In this document: positions 16,883 to 26,544 of the stretch, piece after piece
How the letters are laid out: the number at the start of each line of letters is the position of its first letter
Position numbering within the stretch: the stretch's first letter is position 1
Assembly: GCA_017744365.1 (NCBI GenBank)
Contig: JAGIBL010000001.1
Location: 682,001 to 746,000, forward strand
Origin: Nocardioidaceae bacterium
GTDB taxonomy: Bacteria; Actinomycetota; Actinomycetes; Propionibacteriales; Nocardioidaceae
Direction: 5' to 3'
Length of the DNA: 64,000 nt
Made by a program: the position numbers and the translations under genes
Notes under the pieces: generated by a model
Database searches by the model: none
Told to the model about the DNA's origin: nothing
What the model saw: the letters and a program-made list of their open reading frames with translations, nothing else

Positions 16883-19009
16883 ATGCGACCGATCACCGAT
16901 CTCGAGCGCCGGGTGGCCCCCTTCCAGGTCATCTCGGAGTACCAGCCGTCCGGCGACCAGCCGAGCGCGATCGCGGAGATCGAGAAGCGTGTCACCGGCG
17001 GCGAGAAGGACGTGGTGCTGCTCGGCGCGACCGGCACCGGCAAGACCGCCACCGTGGCCTGGGCGGCGGAGCGGCTCCAGCGCCCGATGCTGGTGATGCA
17101 GCCCAACAAGACGCTGGCCGCCCAGTTCGCCAACGAGCTGCGGCAGCTGATGCCGGACAACGCGATCGAGTACTTCGTCTCCTACTACGACTACTACCAG
17201 CCGGAGGCGTACGTCCCGCAGACGGACACCTACATCGAGAAGGACTCCTCGATCAACGAGGAGGTGGAGCGGCTGCGGCACTCCGCGACCAACTCGCTGC
17301 TGACCCGCCGCGACGTGATCGTGGTCTCGACGGTCTCCTGCATCTACGGCCTGGGCACCCCGCAGGAGTACGTCGACCGGATGCTGCGTCTGCGGGTCGG
17401 GGCCGAGATGGACCGGGACGCGGTGCTGCGCCGGCTGGTGGAGATCCAGTACAACCGCAACGACATGTCCTTCACCCGCGGCACGTTCCGGGTCCGCGGC
17501 GACACCCTGGAGATCTTCCCGGTCTACGAGGAGCTGGCCGTCCGGGTGGAGTTCTTCGGTGACGAGATCGAGCGGCTGATGACGCTGCACCCGGTCACCG
17601 GCGAGGTGCTCACCGAGGACGAGGAGCTCTACGTCTTCCCGGCCACCCACTACGTGGCCGGCCCGGAGCGGATGGAGCGGGCCATCCGCGGCATCGAGGC
17701 CGAGCTGGAGGAGCAGGTCGCGCTCTTCGAGCGGCAGGGCAAGCTGCTGGAGGCGCAGCGGCTGCGGATGCGGACCTCGTACGACGTGGAGATGATGCGC
17801 CAGGTCGGCTCCTGCTCGGGCATCGAGAACTACTCGATGCACATCGACGGCCGCAGCCGGGGCTCGGCGCCCAACTGCCTGCTCGACTACTTCCCCGAGG
17901 ACTTCGTCCTGGTCGTGGACGAGTCCCACGTCGCGGTGCCGCAGATCGGCGGCATGTACGAGGGCGACATGTCCCGCAAGCGCAACCTGGTCGACCACGG
18001 CTTCCGGCTGCCCAGCGCGATGGACAACCGGCCGCTGCGCTGGGAGGAGTTCCTGGAGCGGATCGGCCAGACCATCTATCTCTCCGCGACCCCGGGCGAC
18101 TACGAGATCGCCAAGGGTGGCGGCATCGACAACGTGGTCGAGCAGATCATCCGGCCGACCGGGCTGGTCGACCCCGAGGTGATCGTGAAGCCGACCCGCG
18201 GCCAGATCGACGACCTGATCGACGAGATCAACACCCGGGTCGCGCGCAACGAGCGGGTGCTGGTGACCACGCTGACCAAGAAGATGTCCGAGGACCTCAC
18301 CGACTACCTGCTCGAGAACGGCGTCCGGACCCGCTACCTGCACTCCGAGGTGGACACGCTGAAGCGGATCGAGCTGCTCCGCGATCTGCGGCTGGGGGAG
18401 TACGACGTGCTCGTCGGCATCAACCTGCTGCGCGAGGGCCTGGACCTGCCCGAGGTCTCGCTGGTGGCGATCCTGGACGCCGACAAGGAAGGCTTCCTGC
18501 GCTCGGACAAGTCGCTGATCCAGACCATCGGCCGCGCCGCGCGCAACGTGGCCGGCCAGGTCATCATGTACGCCGACAAGATCACGCCCTCGATGGAGAA
18601 CGCGATCGAGGAGACCAACCGGCGGCGGGCCAAGCAGGTCGCCTACAACACCGCGAACGGGATCGACCCGCAGCCGCTGCGCAAGAAGATCGCCGACATC
18701 ACCGAGATGCTGGCTCGCGAGGACGAGAACACCGAGGAGCTGCTCGCCACCTGGAACGGCATCCGCGGCGGCAACGGCCGCGGCAAGAAGGCGCCGGTGC
18801 CGGGGCTGTCCAAGCTGGACGAGGAGCGCCGCAAGCTGCCCGACCTGGCCGGCCTGCCCTCGACCGACCTCGCCGAGCTGGTCCAGCAGCTCACCGAGCA
18901 GATGCACACCGCGGCCGCCGAGCTGCAGTTCGAGGTGGCGGCGAGGCTGCGGGACGAGATAAGCGACCTGAAGAAGGAATTGCGCCAGATGCTCGAGGCC
19001 ACCCGCTGA
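16883..19009 (+). CDS. uvrB: Excinuclease ABC subunit B
   Basis: UvrB is the helicase-like damage-verification subunit of nucleotide excision repair. The ATG at 16883 gives 708 residues, close to the usual size. A Walker A motif GATGTGKT lies at residues 48-55. The aromatic beta-hairpin [20 protein letters not shown], a DESH box at about 346-349, the C-terminal helicase motifs with QTIGRAARN, and a UVR motif in the last 45 residues are all present. A TACGCT -10-like hexamer ends six bases before the ATG, so the mRNA may be leaderless. I find no LexA box upstream. Confidence 0.97.
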   Translation: MRPITDLERRVAPFQVISEYQPSGDQPSAIAEIEKRVTGGEKDVVLLGATGTGKTATVAWAAERLQRPMLVMQPNKTLAAQFANELRQLMPDNAIEYFVSYYDYYQPEAYVPQTDTYIEKDSSINEEVERLRHSATNSLLTRRDVIVVSTVSCIYGLGTPQEYVDRMLRLRVGAEMDRDAVLRRLVEIQYNRNDMSFTRGTFRVRGDTLEIFPVYEELAVRVEFFGDEIERLMTLHPVTGEVLTEDEELYVFPATHYVAGPERMERAIRGIEAELEEQVALFERQGKLLEAQRLRMRTSYDVEMMRQVGSCSGIENYSMHIDGRSRGSAPNCLLDYFPEDFVLVVDESHVAVPQIGGMYEGDMSRKRNLVDHGFRLPSAMDNRPLRWEEFLERIGQTIYLSATPGDYEIAKGGGIDNVVEQIIRPTGLVDPEVIVKPTRGQIDDLIDEINTRVARNERVLVTTLTKKMSEDLTDYLLENGVRTRYLHSEVDTLKRIELLRDLRLGEYDVLVGINLLREGLDLPEVSLVAILDADKEGFLRSDKSLIQTIGRAARNVAGQVIMYADKITPSMENAIEETNRRRAKQVAYNTANGIDPQPLRKKIADITEMLAREDENTEELLATWNGIRGGNGRGKKAPVPGLSKLDEERRKLPDLAGLPSTDLAELVQQLTEQMHTAAAELQFEVAARLRDEISDLKKELRQMLEATR

Positions 19010-19119
19010 GCGCCGCCCGGCGGAGCGTTCGCCGCGTTGTCGTCGCTCGACGGGCGCTTCGCTCCAAGCCCGCCTTCGCTCCTCCGCCTCGCGACCGCAC
19101 GCCCCGGACGACGCTCAGC
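19005..19119. repeat. Long-spaced inverted repeat after uvrB
   Basis: The arms 19005-19020 (GCTGAGCGCCGCCCGG) and 19104-19119 match at 14 of 16 positions when one is reversed and complemented. The left arm includes the uvrB stop codon. The 83 bases between are GC-rich and contain smaller self-complementary runs. It may act as an extended terminator for uvrB; I see no gene in this gap. Confidence 0.4.
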
Positions 19120-19153
19120 GCATGGCCCGCGGCGGGAGCGCGATAATCCTCGG

Positions 19154-19504
19154 GTGAGCGACCTCGGCGACCTGATCCGCAACGTCCGCTTCTCCTCGGT
19201 GCGGCTCCAGGACGCCTACGACATAGGCGAGGTCGACTACCTGCTGGACAGGCTGCTGGCGGCGGTCGAGCGCGGTGAGCCCGTGCGGCCGATCCTGGAC
19301 GGGGCCGAGATCAGCCAGGTCAGGCTTCGGGAGGGCTACGACATCGCCGAGGTGGACGCGTTCCTGGCGCGGTTGCGGGACGAGCCGAGCGAGCCGCCGG
19401 TCCCGGTCGAACCGCCGGTCCCGGTCGAACCGCCGGGGCCGGAGCCGAGCGTGATCTCCGAGCGCCCCGGCCTCCTCGAGCGCCTCTTCGGGAAGCGCCG
19501 TTGA
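19154..19504 (+). CDS. DivIVA-domain-like small protein
   Basis: The GTG at 19154 lies six bases after a GATAAT -10-like hexamer, suggesting a leaderless transcript. The 116-residue product contains two copies of a short motif, VRLQDAYDIGEVDYLLDRL and VRLREGYDIAEVDAFLARL. These resemble the membrane-binding N-terminal motif of DivIVA/Wag31 family proteins. A Pro-Val-Glu linker encoded by a tandem 18-base repeat follows, then a basic tail RLFGKRR. There is no long coiled coil, so it is not Wag31 itself. It is translationally coupled to the YjbR gene. Confidence 0.65.
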   Translation: MSDLGDLIRNVRFSSVRLQDAYDIGEVDYLLDRLLAAVERGEPVRPILDGAEISQVRLREGYDIAEVDAFLARLRDEPSEPPVPVEPPVPVEPPGPEPSVISERPGLLERLFGKRR

Positions 19505-19878
19505 TGGACGCCACCGAGCTGCTCGACCTCTGCCTCGGCTTCCCCGGAGCCTGGCCGGACAACCCGTGGGATCACGAGTACCCGGTGATCAAGGTGGGAG
19601 AGCCGGGCAAGATCTTCGCCTTCGTCGGGGCCGACTCCGTCGGCGTGAAGGCCGGTCCGAACAGGGACGTCGCCGACGAGTGGCTGAATCGCTTCCCCGA
19701 GGACGCCTCCGTGATGGCCTACATCGGCCGGTCCGGGTGGAACTCGCTCAGTCTTGTCGGTGGCATCCCGCACGATGAGCTCGTGGAGGCCGTGGAGACG
19801 TCGTACCGGATCGTCGTCGGCGGCCTGGCCAAGAAGCACCGGCCGATGGGCTGGGATTCCGTGGGAGAGGACCGATGA
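19504..19878 (+). CDS. MmcQ/YjbR family protein
   Basis: The start codon overlaps the preceding stop (TGATG). The 124-residue product has the YjbR layout: an N-terminal helix with LGFPGAW, then IKVGEPGKIFAFVG, a W-x-S-L strand, and the C-terminal SYRIVVGGLAKKHRP. Family members adopt a CyaY-like fold and are often called DNA-binding, but their role is not established. Confidence 0.8.
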   Translation: MDATELLDLCLGFPGAWPDNPWDHEYPVIKVGEPGKIFAFVGADSVGVKAGPNRDVADEWLNRFPEDASVMAYIGRSGWNSLSLVGGIPHDELVEAVETSYRIVVGGLAKKHRPMGWDSVGEDR

Positions 19879-20318
19879 CAGACGTACGCGAGATCCAGGT
19901 GACCTTCGACTGTGCCGACCCTGGCGCGCAGGCGACCTTCTGGGCGGCCGCGCTCGGCTACCAGGTGCAGCCGCCCCCGCCCGGGTTCGACACCTGGGAC
20001 GCCGCGCTGGACGCGTGGGGCGTGCCGCCGGAGCACCGCAACGACCGGTCCGCGGCGGTGCCGCCCGAGGGCCAGGCCGGGCCCCGGTTGTTCTTCCAGA
20101 AGGTGCCCGAGCCCAAGACCGTCAAGAACAGGGTGCACCTCGACGTCCGGGCGGCTCCCGGCCTGACCGGGGAGGAGCGGATGGACCGGCTCGAGCAGGC
20201 CGCCGACGACCTGGTCGCGCTCGGCGCCCGGCGGCTGGCCCGGTACGAGCCCGCGGGCATCGACGCGGGGCACCTGGTGATGGCCGACCCCGAGGGCAAC
20301 GAGTTCTGCCTCGACTGA
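19875..20318 (+). CDS. VOC-family (glyoxalase-like) protein
   Basis: This 147-residue protein starts within the stop of the YjbR gene. It shows the glyoxalase-like domain pattern, with VTFDCADPGAQATFWAAALGY at the N-terminus and HLVMADPEGNEFCLD at the C-terminus. Such single-domain VOC proteins include metal-dependent isomerases and non-catalytic resistance proteins. It ends a three-gene cluster. Confidence 0.78.
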   Translation: MTDVREIQVTFDCADPGAQATFWAAALGYQVQPPPPGFDTWDAALDAWGVPPEHRNDRSAAVPPEGQAGPRLFFQKVPEPKTVKNRVHLDVRAAPGLTGEERMDRLEQAADDLVALGARRLARYEPAGIDAGHLVMADPEGNEFCLD

Positions 20319-20461
20319 GACGAGGTCCCGACCTCCGTCCGGTTCGGGCCGATTCGAGCGGTCTGGACCTGTGTGCTCCCTGTGCACCCAAAAGAGCCGT
20401 AACCAATCCGGGACATATGCCGTTGATCCGGGCGGGTGAGGGTGTGGCGGTTGCCACAAAT

Positions 20462-20475
20462 GAGAACGCGTTCTA
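20462..20475. promoter_or_regulatory. KstR-type operator in front of the mce4-like operon
   Basis: GAGAACGCGTTCTA fits the KstR consensus TNNAACNNGTTNNA except at the first base, and its core AGAACGCGTTCT is a perfect palindrome. It lies 74 bases before the yrbE4A start and overlaps a TAGATT -10-like hexamer. A KstR-type repressor would block transcription here when no steroid CoA ligand is bound. Confidence 0.75.
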
Positions 20476-20548
20476 GATTTGATTCTCGCGTGCTCGCCGT
20501 TACCTCGTCGCGAGTGACCTTGTCTGGCCCTTGAGGGAGGTGTGACGG

Positions 20549-21322
20549 TTGGCGGTCTCGGTTGCGTCCCTCGTCCGCGGCCCGGGCGAGATCGCCGCCA
20601 TGGTCGTCGACGTCACCCGCGGGGTCTTCACCTCGAGGTTCCAGGCCCGCGAGTTCATCGAGCAGGCCTGGTTCATCACCAGCGTCACGCTGATGCCGAC
20701 GATCCTGATCTCGATCCCGTTCGGCGCGGTCATCTCCCTCCAGGTCGGCCAGCTCACCGGCCAGCTCGGCGCGCAGTCGTTCGCCGGCGCCAGCGCCGTG
20801 CTCGCCGTCGTACGGGAGGCCGCCCCGATCGCGGCAGCGCTCATCATCGCGGGCGCGGCCGGCTCGGCGATCTGCTCGGACATGGGCGCCCGGAAGATCC
20901 GCGAGGAGATCGACGCCATGGAGGTCCTCGGCGTCGACCCGATCGAGCGCCTGGTCGTCCCGCGGGTGCTCGCGACCGTCTTCGTCGCGGTCATGATCAA
21001 CGGCCTGGTGATCGCGGCCGGCATCGGCGGCGGCTACTTCTTCACCGTGATCGTCCAGGGTGGGTCGGCCGGGGCGTTCCTCTCCTCCTTCACCGCGCTC
21101 GCCTCGATCACCGACCTCTACGTCGCGATGGTCAAGGCGGTGCTGTTCGGCTACCTGGCCGCGATCGTCGGCGCCTACAAGGGGCTCAAGGCCGGAGGAG
21201 GCCCCAGCGGCGTCGGCCGGGCCGTGAACGAGTCGGTGATCATCGCGTTCATGGTGCTGTTCTTCCTCAACTCGATCATCACGGCGATCTACTTCCAGGT
21301 CGTCCCGCAGAGCGGGTTGTGA
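20549..21322 (+). CDS. yrbE4A: YrbE4A-type permease (mce4-like operon)
   Basis: A TTG start is chosen because a strong AGGGAGG site ends eight bases before it and no ATG or GTG start fits the frame. The 257-residue protein has the MlaE-type fold with EEIDAMEVLGVDPIERL. The KstR-type site upstream identifies the operon as mce4-like, a cholesterol importer in mycobacteria and rhodococci. The stop is adjacent to the yrbE4B start. Confidence 0.88.
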   Translation: MAVSVASLVRGPGEIAAMVVDVTRGVFTSRFQAREFIEQAWFITSVTLMPTILISIPFGAVISLQVGQLTGQLGAQSFAGASAVLAVVREAAPIAAALIIAGAAGSAICSDMGARKIREEIDAMEVLGVDPIERLVVPRVLATVFVAVMINGLVIAAGIGGGYFFTVIVQGGSAGAFLSSFTALASITDLYVAMVKAVLFGYLAAIVGAYKGLKAGGGPSGVGRAVNESVIIAFMVLFFLNSIITAIYFQVVPQSGL

Positions 21323-21324
21323 CG

Positions 21325-22170
21325 ATGGCGGTCATCACCGAGGTCGGCGGCGCGATCCTCAAGGAGCAGCGCGCGAAGGTCGAGGAGCGCGGCGACCAGC
21401 TGCTCTTCTACGTCAAGGCCCTGGCCTGGACCCCGCGCGCGGTCACCCGGTACCGCCGCGAGATCACCACCACGCTGGCCGAGGTGGCCTTCGGCGCCGG
21501 CGGCCTGACCCTGATCGCCGGCTCGGCGGGCGTGATCGCGTTCCTCGCCTTCTTCGCCGGCACCGAGGTCGGCATCCAGGGCTACGCCTCGCTGAGCCAG
21601 ATCGGCGTCGCCAAGTTCACCGCGTTCATCTCGGCGTACTTCAACACCCGCGAGGTCGCTCCGCTGGTCTCCTCGATCGCGCTCGCCGCGACCGTCGGCT
21701 GCGGCTACACCGCGCGGCTCGGCGCGATGCGGATCTCCGAGGAGATCGACGCGCTCGAGGTGATGGGCATCCCGTCGCTGCCGTTCCTGGTGACCACCCG
21801 GATGATCGCGGCGTTCATCGCGGTGATCCCGCTCTACATCGTGGCGCTGTGCTCGTCGTACCTGTCGCCGCGGCTGATCACGACGCTGATCTACCACCAG
21901 TCGGCGGGCACCTACGACCACTACTTCATCCAGTTCCTGCCGCCGATGGACATGCTGCGCTCGTTCCTCAAGCTCATCATCCTGGCGATCGCGATCATCC
22001 TGATCCACTGCTACTACGGCTACACCGCCTCCGGGGGCCCGGCCGGCGTGGGCATGGCGGTCGGCAAGGCCATCCGTACGTCGATCGTCACCGTCGTGGT
22101 CGCCGACTTCTTCATCAGCTGGGCGATGTGGGGATCGAACGCCACGGTCCACATCACAGGTGGGTCGTAG
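21325..22170 (+). CDS. yrbE4B: YrbE4B-type permease (mce4-like operon)
   Basis: The ATG at 21325 gives 281 residues; a GTG at 21319 overlapping the previous stop is an equally possible start. The multi-span core includes EEIDALEVMGIPSLPFL and the C-terminal CYYGYTASGGPAGVG stretch typical of YrbEB proteins. It should pair with YrbE4A as the channel core. The next gene starts two bases after its stop. Confidence 0.88.
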   Translation: MAVITEVGGAILKEQRAKVEERGDQLLFYVKALAWTPRAVTRYRREITTTLAEVAFGAGGLTLIAGSAGVIAFLAFFAGTEVGIQGYASLSQIGVAKFTAFISAYFNTREVAPLVSSIALAATVGCGYTARLGAMRISEEIDALEVMGIPSLPFLVTTRMIAAFIAVIPLYIVALCSSYLSPRLITTLIYHQSAGTYDHYFIQFLPPMDMLRSFLKLIILAIAIILIHCYYGYTASGGPAGVGMAVGKAIRTSIVTVVVADFFISWAMWGSNATVHITGGS

Positions 22171-22172
22171 CG

Positions 22173-23300
22173 ATGCTCGTCAACATCACCCACGACACCC
22201 CGGCCGAGCACCGGCGGCTGTTCGTCGCGGGCATCGTCTTCATGGTCGCGGTGGCGCTGCTGCTCGCGCTCTCGGTGGCCATCTACTCCAAGGTGTTCAC
22301 CTCGGCGACGATGGTGACCGTCAAGGCCGACCGCGCCGGGCTCCAGCTCAGCAAGTTCGGCGACGTCCGGATGCACGGCGTCGTGGTCGGGCAGATCCGC
22401 GGCGTCAGCCAGGACGGCACCGAGGCCTCGATCAAGATCGGGCTCAAGCCGTCGCAGGCGAAGCGCATCCCGGACAACGTCAGCGTGGAGATCCGGCCGA
22501 CGACGCTGTTCGGGCAGAAGTACGTCGCCCTGGTCGACCCGGCCGACCCGTCGAGCACGCCGCTGCGCAACGGCGACGTGATCTCCTCGGACCGGGTGAC
22601 CACGAACGTCGAGCTCGCCCAGGTGCTGGCCACGCTGTTCCCGCTGCTGCGCTCGATCCGGCCCGCCGACCTGAACACCACCCTCTACGCGCTCTCGCAC
22701 GCGCTGGCCGGCCGCGGCGAGAAGCTCGGCCGGACGATCAGCGACCTGGACGGCTACCTGGGCACCCTCAACGTGCACCTGCCCACGCTGGAGAAGGACC
22801 TGCAGCTGCTCGCGAGCGTCTCGCAGACCTACGCGATCGCCGCGCCCGACCTGACCCGGCTGCTCAAGAACGCGACCGTCACCGCACGCACGGTCGCCTC
22901 GCAGCAGGACAACCTGTCCGGCTTCATCCGGGCCACCACCGGGCTGGCCATCACCAGCTCGGGCGTCCTCGCCCGCAACGGCGACCTCATCATCCGCGAG
23001 GGCCGGCTGGCCGAGCCGCTGACCGCGCTGCTGGACACCTACTCGCCCGAGTACACCTGCCTGCTCCAGGGCCTGGACAAGTACACCGACCGGCTCGCGC
23101 AGATCTTCAAGGGAAACCGGGTGCGGCAGAAGATGTCGTTCGACGCGGTGCAGCGGCGGGCCTACACCCGCGAGGACCTGCCCGAGTACGCCGGCACCGG
23201 CCACGGCCCCTGGTGCCTGGGGCTGCCGAACCCGCAGGTGCCCGGCCCGAACGTCCCGCTCCCGGACGGCTCCGACCTCGACGAGGAGCCGAACCGATGA
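22173..23300 (+). CDS. mce4A: Mce4A-type protein
   Basis: The product has 375 residues, with a membrane span at about residues 18-38. The MCE domain holds KFGDVRMHGVVVGQI and the strand RPTTLFGQKYVALV, and a helical region follows. A proline-rich acidic tail, about 40 residues long, ends the protein and is absent from the mceA of operon 1. By analogy with the mycobacterial Mce4 system it helps carry cholesterol across the cell envelope; that substrate is inferred from the KstR context. Confidence 0.87.
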   Translation: MLVNITHDTPAEHRRLFVAGIVFMVAVALLLALSVAIYSKVFTSATMVTVKADRAGLQLSKFGDVRMHGVVVGQIRGVSQDGTEASIKIGLKPSQAKRIPDNVSVEIRPTTLFGQKYVALVDPADPSSTPLRNGDVISSDRVTTNVELAQVLATLFPLLRSIRPADLNTTLYALSHALAGRGEKLGRTISDLDGYLGTLNVHLPTLEKDLQLLASVSQTYAIAAPDLTRLLKNATVTARTVASQQDNLSGFIRATTGLAITSSGVLARNGDLIIREGRLAEPLTALLDTYSPEYTCLLQGLDKYTDRLAQIFKGNRVRQKMSFDAVQRRAYTREDLPEYAGTGHGPWCLGLPNPQVPGPNVPLPDGSDLDEEPNR

Positions 23301-24394
23301 GCCAGCGGAACACCCAGACCACCGTCGCCGCGGTCAAGCTCGGCATCTTCACGGTGACCTCGATCGTGGTCACCGGCGTGCTCGCGATGATCATGGGCAA
23401 CTTCGGCTTCGGCTCGACCACGTCGTACCAGGCGATGTTCTCCAACGCCAGCCTGATCGGCGACGGCGACCAGGTGCGCATCGCCGGCCTGGTCGTCGGC
23501 AAGGTCACCGACGTGAAGATCGTCGACCGCAAGCAGGCGCTGGTCTCGTTCCAGGTCAAGAGCGACGTGCCGCTGACCAGGGCGAGCCACGCCGACATCC
23601 GCTTCCTCAACCTGGTCGGGGACCGCTACCTCTCGCTCTCCCAGGGCGACCCGGGCGCGGCGCGGCTGCCGCACGGTGCCACGATCCCGATGAAGCAGAC
23701 GACACCGGCGCTCAACCTGACCGAGCTGTTCAACGGGTTCCAGCCGCTGTTCGCCGCGCTCGACCCCGACCAGATCAACGAGCTCTCGCTCAACCTGGTC
23801 AAGGTCCTCCAGGGCGAGGGCGGCACCATCTCCTCGCTGCTGTCCCGGACCGCCTCGCTGACCAACACGCTGGCCGACCGCGACCAGCTCATCGGGCAGG
23901 TGGTCGACAACCTGACCGAGATGCTCGGCACGGTGGACGCCCACCACCAGCAGCTCGACGACCTCGTGGTGCAGCTGAAGACCTGGATGGGCAACCTCTC
24001 CGACGACCGGAAGACGATCGGCGCCTCGCTGCAGAACGTCAGCGGCCTGACCGTCCAGCTCGGCGACCTGCTCACCCGCGGCCGGCCGCTGCTCAAGGAG
24101 GACCTGAAGCAGATCGGCCGGCTCAGCGCGCTGCTGGCCAAGCCGTCCAGCCAGGCACTGGTCAACGAGGCCCTGGACCGGCTGCCGGTGATGTTCCGCC
24201 GGCAGGCCCGGATCGGCACCTACGGGTCCTGGTACAACTACTACCTCTGCGACTTCACCGGCCGGATCATCCTGCCCAAGCTGGACCTGCAGACCCTCGG
24301 CATCCCGAACCTGACGCAGCCGATCCTCGACCAGATCCAGAAGGCGCTCGACAAGAGCATGAACTTCTACAGCACCGCGAAGAGGTGCATGTAG
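23297..24394 (+). CDS. mce4B: Mce4B-type protein
   Basis: This 365-residue subunit starts at an ATG overlapping the mce4A stop. It has a membrane span at about residues 15-37 and an MCE domain with GDGDQVRIAGLVVGKV. A helical domain with LTNTLADRDQLIG parallels the mceB of operon 1. The C-terminus carries the YLCDF and KRCM cysteines. Confidence 0.87.
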   Translation: MSQRNTQTTVAAVKLGIFTVTSIVVTGVLAMIMGNFGFGSTTSYQAMFSNASLIGDGDQVRIAGLVVGKVTDVKIVDRKQALVSFQVKSDVPLTRASHADIRFLNLVGDRYLSLSQGDPGAARLPHGATIPMKQTTPALNLTELFNGFQPLFAALDPDQINELSLNLVKVLQGEGGTISSLLSRTASLTNTLADRDQLIGQVVDNLTEMLGTVDAHHQQLDDLVVQLKTWMGNLSDDRKTIGASLQNVSGLTVQLGDLLTRGRPLLKEDLKQIGRLSALLAKPSSQALVNEALDRLPVMFRRQARIGTYGSWYNYYLCDFTGRIILPKLDLQTLGIPNLTQPILDQIQKALDKSMNFYSTAKRCM

Positions 24395-25375
24395 ATGGCC
24401 CGGCACTCCGAACGCTCCATCCTGCGGATGGGCGCGATCAGCCTGGCGGCGCTGCTGCTGGTGATGGCCGCCGCCTTCAACCTGCAGAAGTTCCCCGGCT
24501 TCCGCGGCACCGGCTACCACGCCGACTTCGCCGACGCCTCCGGGCTCTCCCGCGGCGACATGGTGCAGATCGCCGGTGTCCGGGTCGGGCGGGTCAGCAG
24601 CATCTCGGTGCACCAGGACCGGGTCCGGGTGAACTTCGACGTGCACGGCGCCTCGTTCGGCAAGGACACCAAGGCCTCGGTCGAGGTGCTGAACCTGCTG
24701 GGCAGCAAGTACCTCAACCTCACCCCGGCTGGCCCCGGCACGATGGACGGCGGCGACGTGATCCCGCTGAGCCGGACCACTGCCGGCTACGACATCGTGC
24801 AGACGCTCAGCGAGCTGACCACCACCACCGAGAAGCTGGACACCGACCGGCTGGCGAGCGCGCTCAACACCCTGGCCGGCACCATCGACGCCTCCGCGCC
24901 GCAGGTCCACGAGAGCTTCACCGGGATCTCCCGGCTCTCCCAGACGATCGCCTCGCGCGACGACCAGCTCGAGGAGCTGCTCGGGCACGCGGACAGGGTC
25001 ACCAAGCTGCTCGCCGCCCGGAAGACCGACCTGGTCACGCTGATGCGCCAGGGCGACCAGGTCTTCGCCGAGCTGCGCCGTCGCAAGGAGGCGATCCACA
25101 CCCTGCTGACCAGCTCGCGCCAGCTGGCCATCGCGCTGGGCGGCATCGTCGCCGACAACCGGCGCACCATCGGGCCGGTGCTCGCCGACCTGCAGACCGT
25201 GGTCGGGGTGCTCAAGAAGCGCGAGCGGTCGCTGCAGGAGACCATCCACAACCTCGGCCCGTACGCGTCGATCCTCATCAACGTGATCGGCACCGGACCC
25301 TGGTTCGACGCCTACGTGCCGAACCTGGTGGGCCTGGCCACGGGCGAGTTCGTTCCCGGAAAGCGAGACCAGTGA
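24395..25375 (+). CDS. mce4C: Mce4C-type protein
   Basis: The ATG directly abuts the mce4B stop. The 326-residue product has one N-terminal membrane span, the MCE motif RGDMVQIAGVRVGRV, and the MceC-type RRKEAIHTLLTSSRQLA helix, which is nearly identical to RREAIHTLLTQTTALA in operon 1. It ends with a GTGPWFDAY motif and a basic tail. Confidence 0.87.
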   Translation: MARHSERSILRMGAISLAALLLVMAAAFNLQKFPGFRGTGYHADFADASGLSRGDMVQIAGVRVGRVSSISVHQDRVRVNFDVHGASFGKDTKASVEVLNLLGSKYLNLTPAGPGTMDGGDVIPLSRTTAGYDIVQTLSELTTTTEKLDTDRLASALNTLAGTIDASAPQVHESFTGISRLSQTIASRDDQLEELLGHADRVTKLLAARKTDLVTLMRQGDQVFAELRRRKEAIHTLLTSSRQLAIALGGIVADNRRTIGPVLADLQTVVGVLKKRERSLQETIHNLGPYASILINVIGTGPWFDAYVPNLVGLATGEFVPGKRDQ

Positions 25376-26544
25376 TGGGCCGGGTGCTGGACAGGCTGAG
25401 CGGACGGGTGCTGGCGGTCCTCGTCGCCGCGCTGCTGCTCGCCGCGACCTTCTTCGTCTTCCTCGGCGGCGGTGAGACCCGGCACGTGACCGCGCACTTC
25501 TCCCGCGCGGTGGCGATCTACCCGGGCTCCGAGCTGCGGCTGATGGGCGTGCGGATCGGCCAGGTGGACGCGGTGGTCCCCGAGGGCGACAGCGTCCGGG
25601 TCGAGATGTCGTACGACGCGTCGTACGAGCTCCCGGCCGACGCCAAGGCGGCCATCGTCACCCCGACGCTGGTCGCCGACCGGTTCGTGCAGATCGGCCC
25701 GGCCTTCGAGCCCGGCGACCGGCGGCTGGCCGACGACGCCGACATCCCGCTGGCCAAGACCGGCTCGCCGGTCGAGCTGGACCGGATCTACAAGTCGCTG
25801 GCCGACCTGTCGACCGCGCTCGGCCCGAACGGCGCGAACAGGAACGGCGCGCTCAGCTCGGTGCTCTCCGCCGGGGCGAACGCACTGCGCGGCCAGGGCG
25901 CGCTGGCCAACCGGACACTGCTGTCGATGTCCCGGGCGGTGCAGACCTTCGGCGACAACAGCGGCGCACTGTTCTCCTCGGTCCGCCAGCTCTCCGAGCT
26001 CACCGAGGTGCTGGCCAGCAACGACGCCTTCGTCAACCAGTTCATGGGCGACCTGGCCGGCGTCTCCGCGCAGCTCGTGGGGGAGCGGGGAGACCTCCGT
26101 ACGGCGCTCGCCGCGCTCGCCCGGGTGGTCGACACCGTGCGCACCTTCGTGCACGACAACAAGGCCGCCCTGACCAGCAACGTGCGGGACCTGTCCAGCG
26201 TGCTGGGCACCCTCGCGAAGGAGAAGGACGCGCTCGGCACGGCGCTCCAGCTCGGTGCGCTGGGCCTGAGCAACCTGACGCTCGCGTACGACGTGAAGAC
26301 CGGCACCATCGGCTCCCGGGTCCAGCTCGGCCCGACCGGGCAGAGCCTGGGCAACGTGCTCTGCGACGTGGTGGTCAACGCCAAGATCGCGAACGCCGGA
26401 CTGGCCTGCCAGGTGCTGAAGAAGATCACCGCGCCGCTGTCCGGGAGCACCAACATCGGCGCCGGCGTGCAGAACGACGCGCCCAAGCTCGGCTCCCAGG
26501 TCCCCGCGACCACCATCGGCGGGCTGCTCGGAGGTGGCCGGTGA
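25375..26544 (+). CDS. mce4D: Mce4D-type protein
   Basis: The start overlaps the mce4C stop by one base; 389 residues. The N-terminal hydrophobic segment (about residues 12-32) lacks a cysteine, so unlike mceD of operon 1 it is not a lipoprotein. The MCE domain carries SELRLMGVRIGQV. The C-terminus is Gly-rich and ends GLLGGGR, where the codons contain the mce4E ribosome site. Confidence 0.87.
   Translation: MGRVLDRLSGRVLAVLVAALLLAATFFVFLGGGETRHVTAHFSRAVAIYPGSELRLMGVRIGQVDAVVPEGDSVRVEMSYDASYELPADAKAAIVTPTLVADRFVQIGPAFEPGDRRLADDADIPLAKTGSPVELDRIYKSLADLSTALGPNGANRNGALSSVLSAGANALRGQGALANRTLLSMSRAVQTFGDNSGALFSSVRQLSELTEVLASNDAFVNQFMGDLAGVSAQLVGERGDLRTALAALARVVDTVRTFVHDNKAALTSNVRDLSSVLGTLAKEKDALGTALQLGALGLSNLTLAYDVKTGTIGSRVQLGPTGQSLGNVLCDVVVNAKIANAGLACQVLKKITAPLSGSTNIGAGVQNDAPKLGSQVPATTIGGLLGGGR

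Noticed and set aside
19398-19434. Two tandem 18-base repeats as a CRISPR or regulatory repeat
   Set aside because: They lie inside the DivIVA-like gene and encode a Pro-Val-Glu linker; only two copies exist and there are no spacers.
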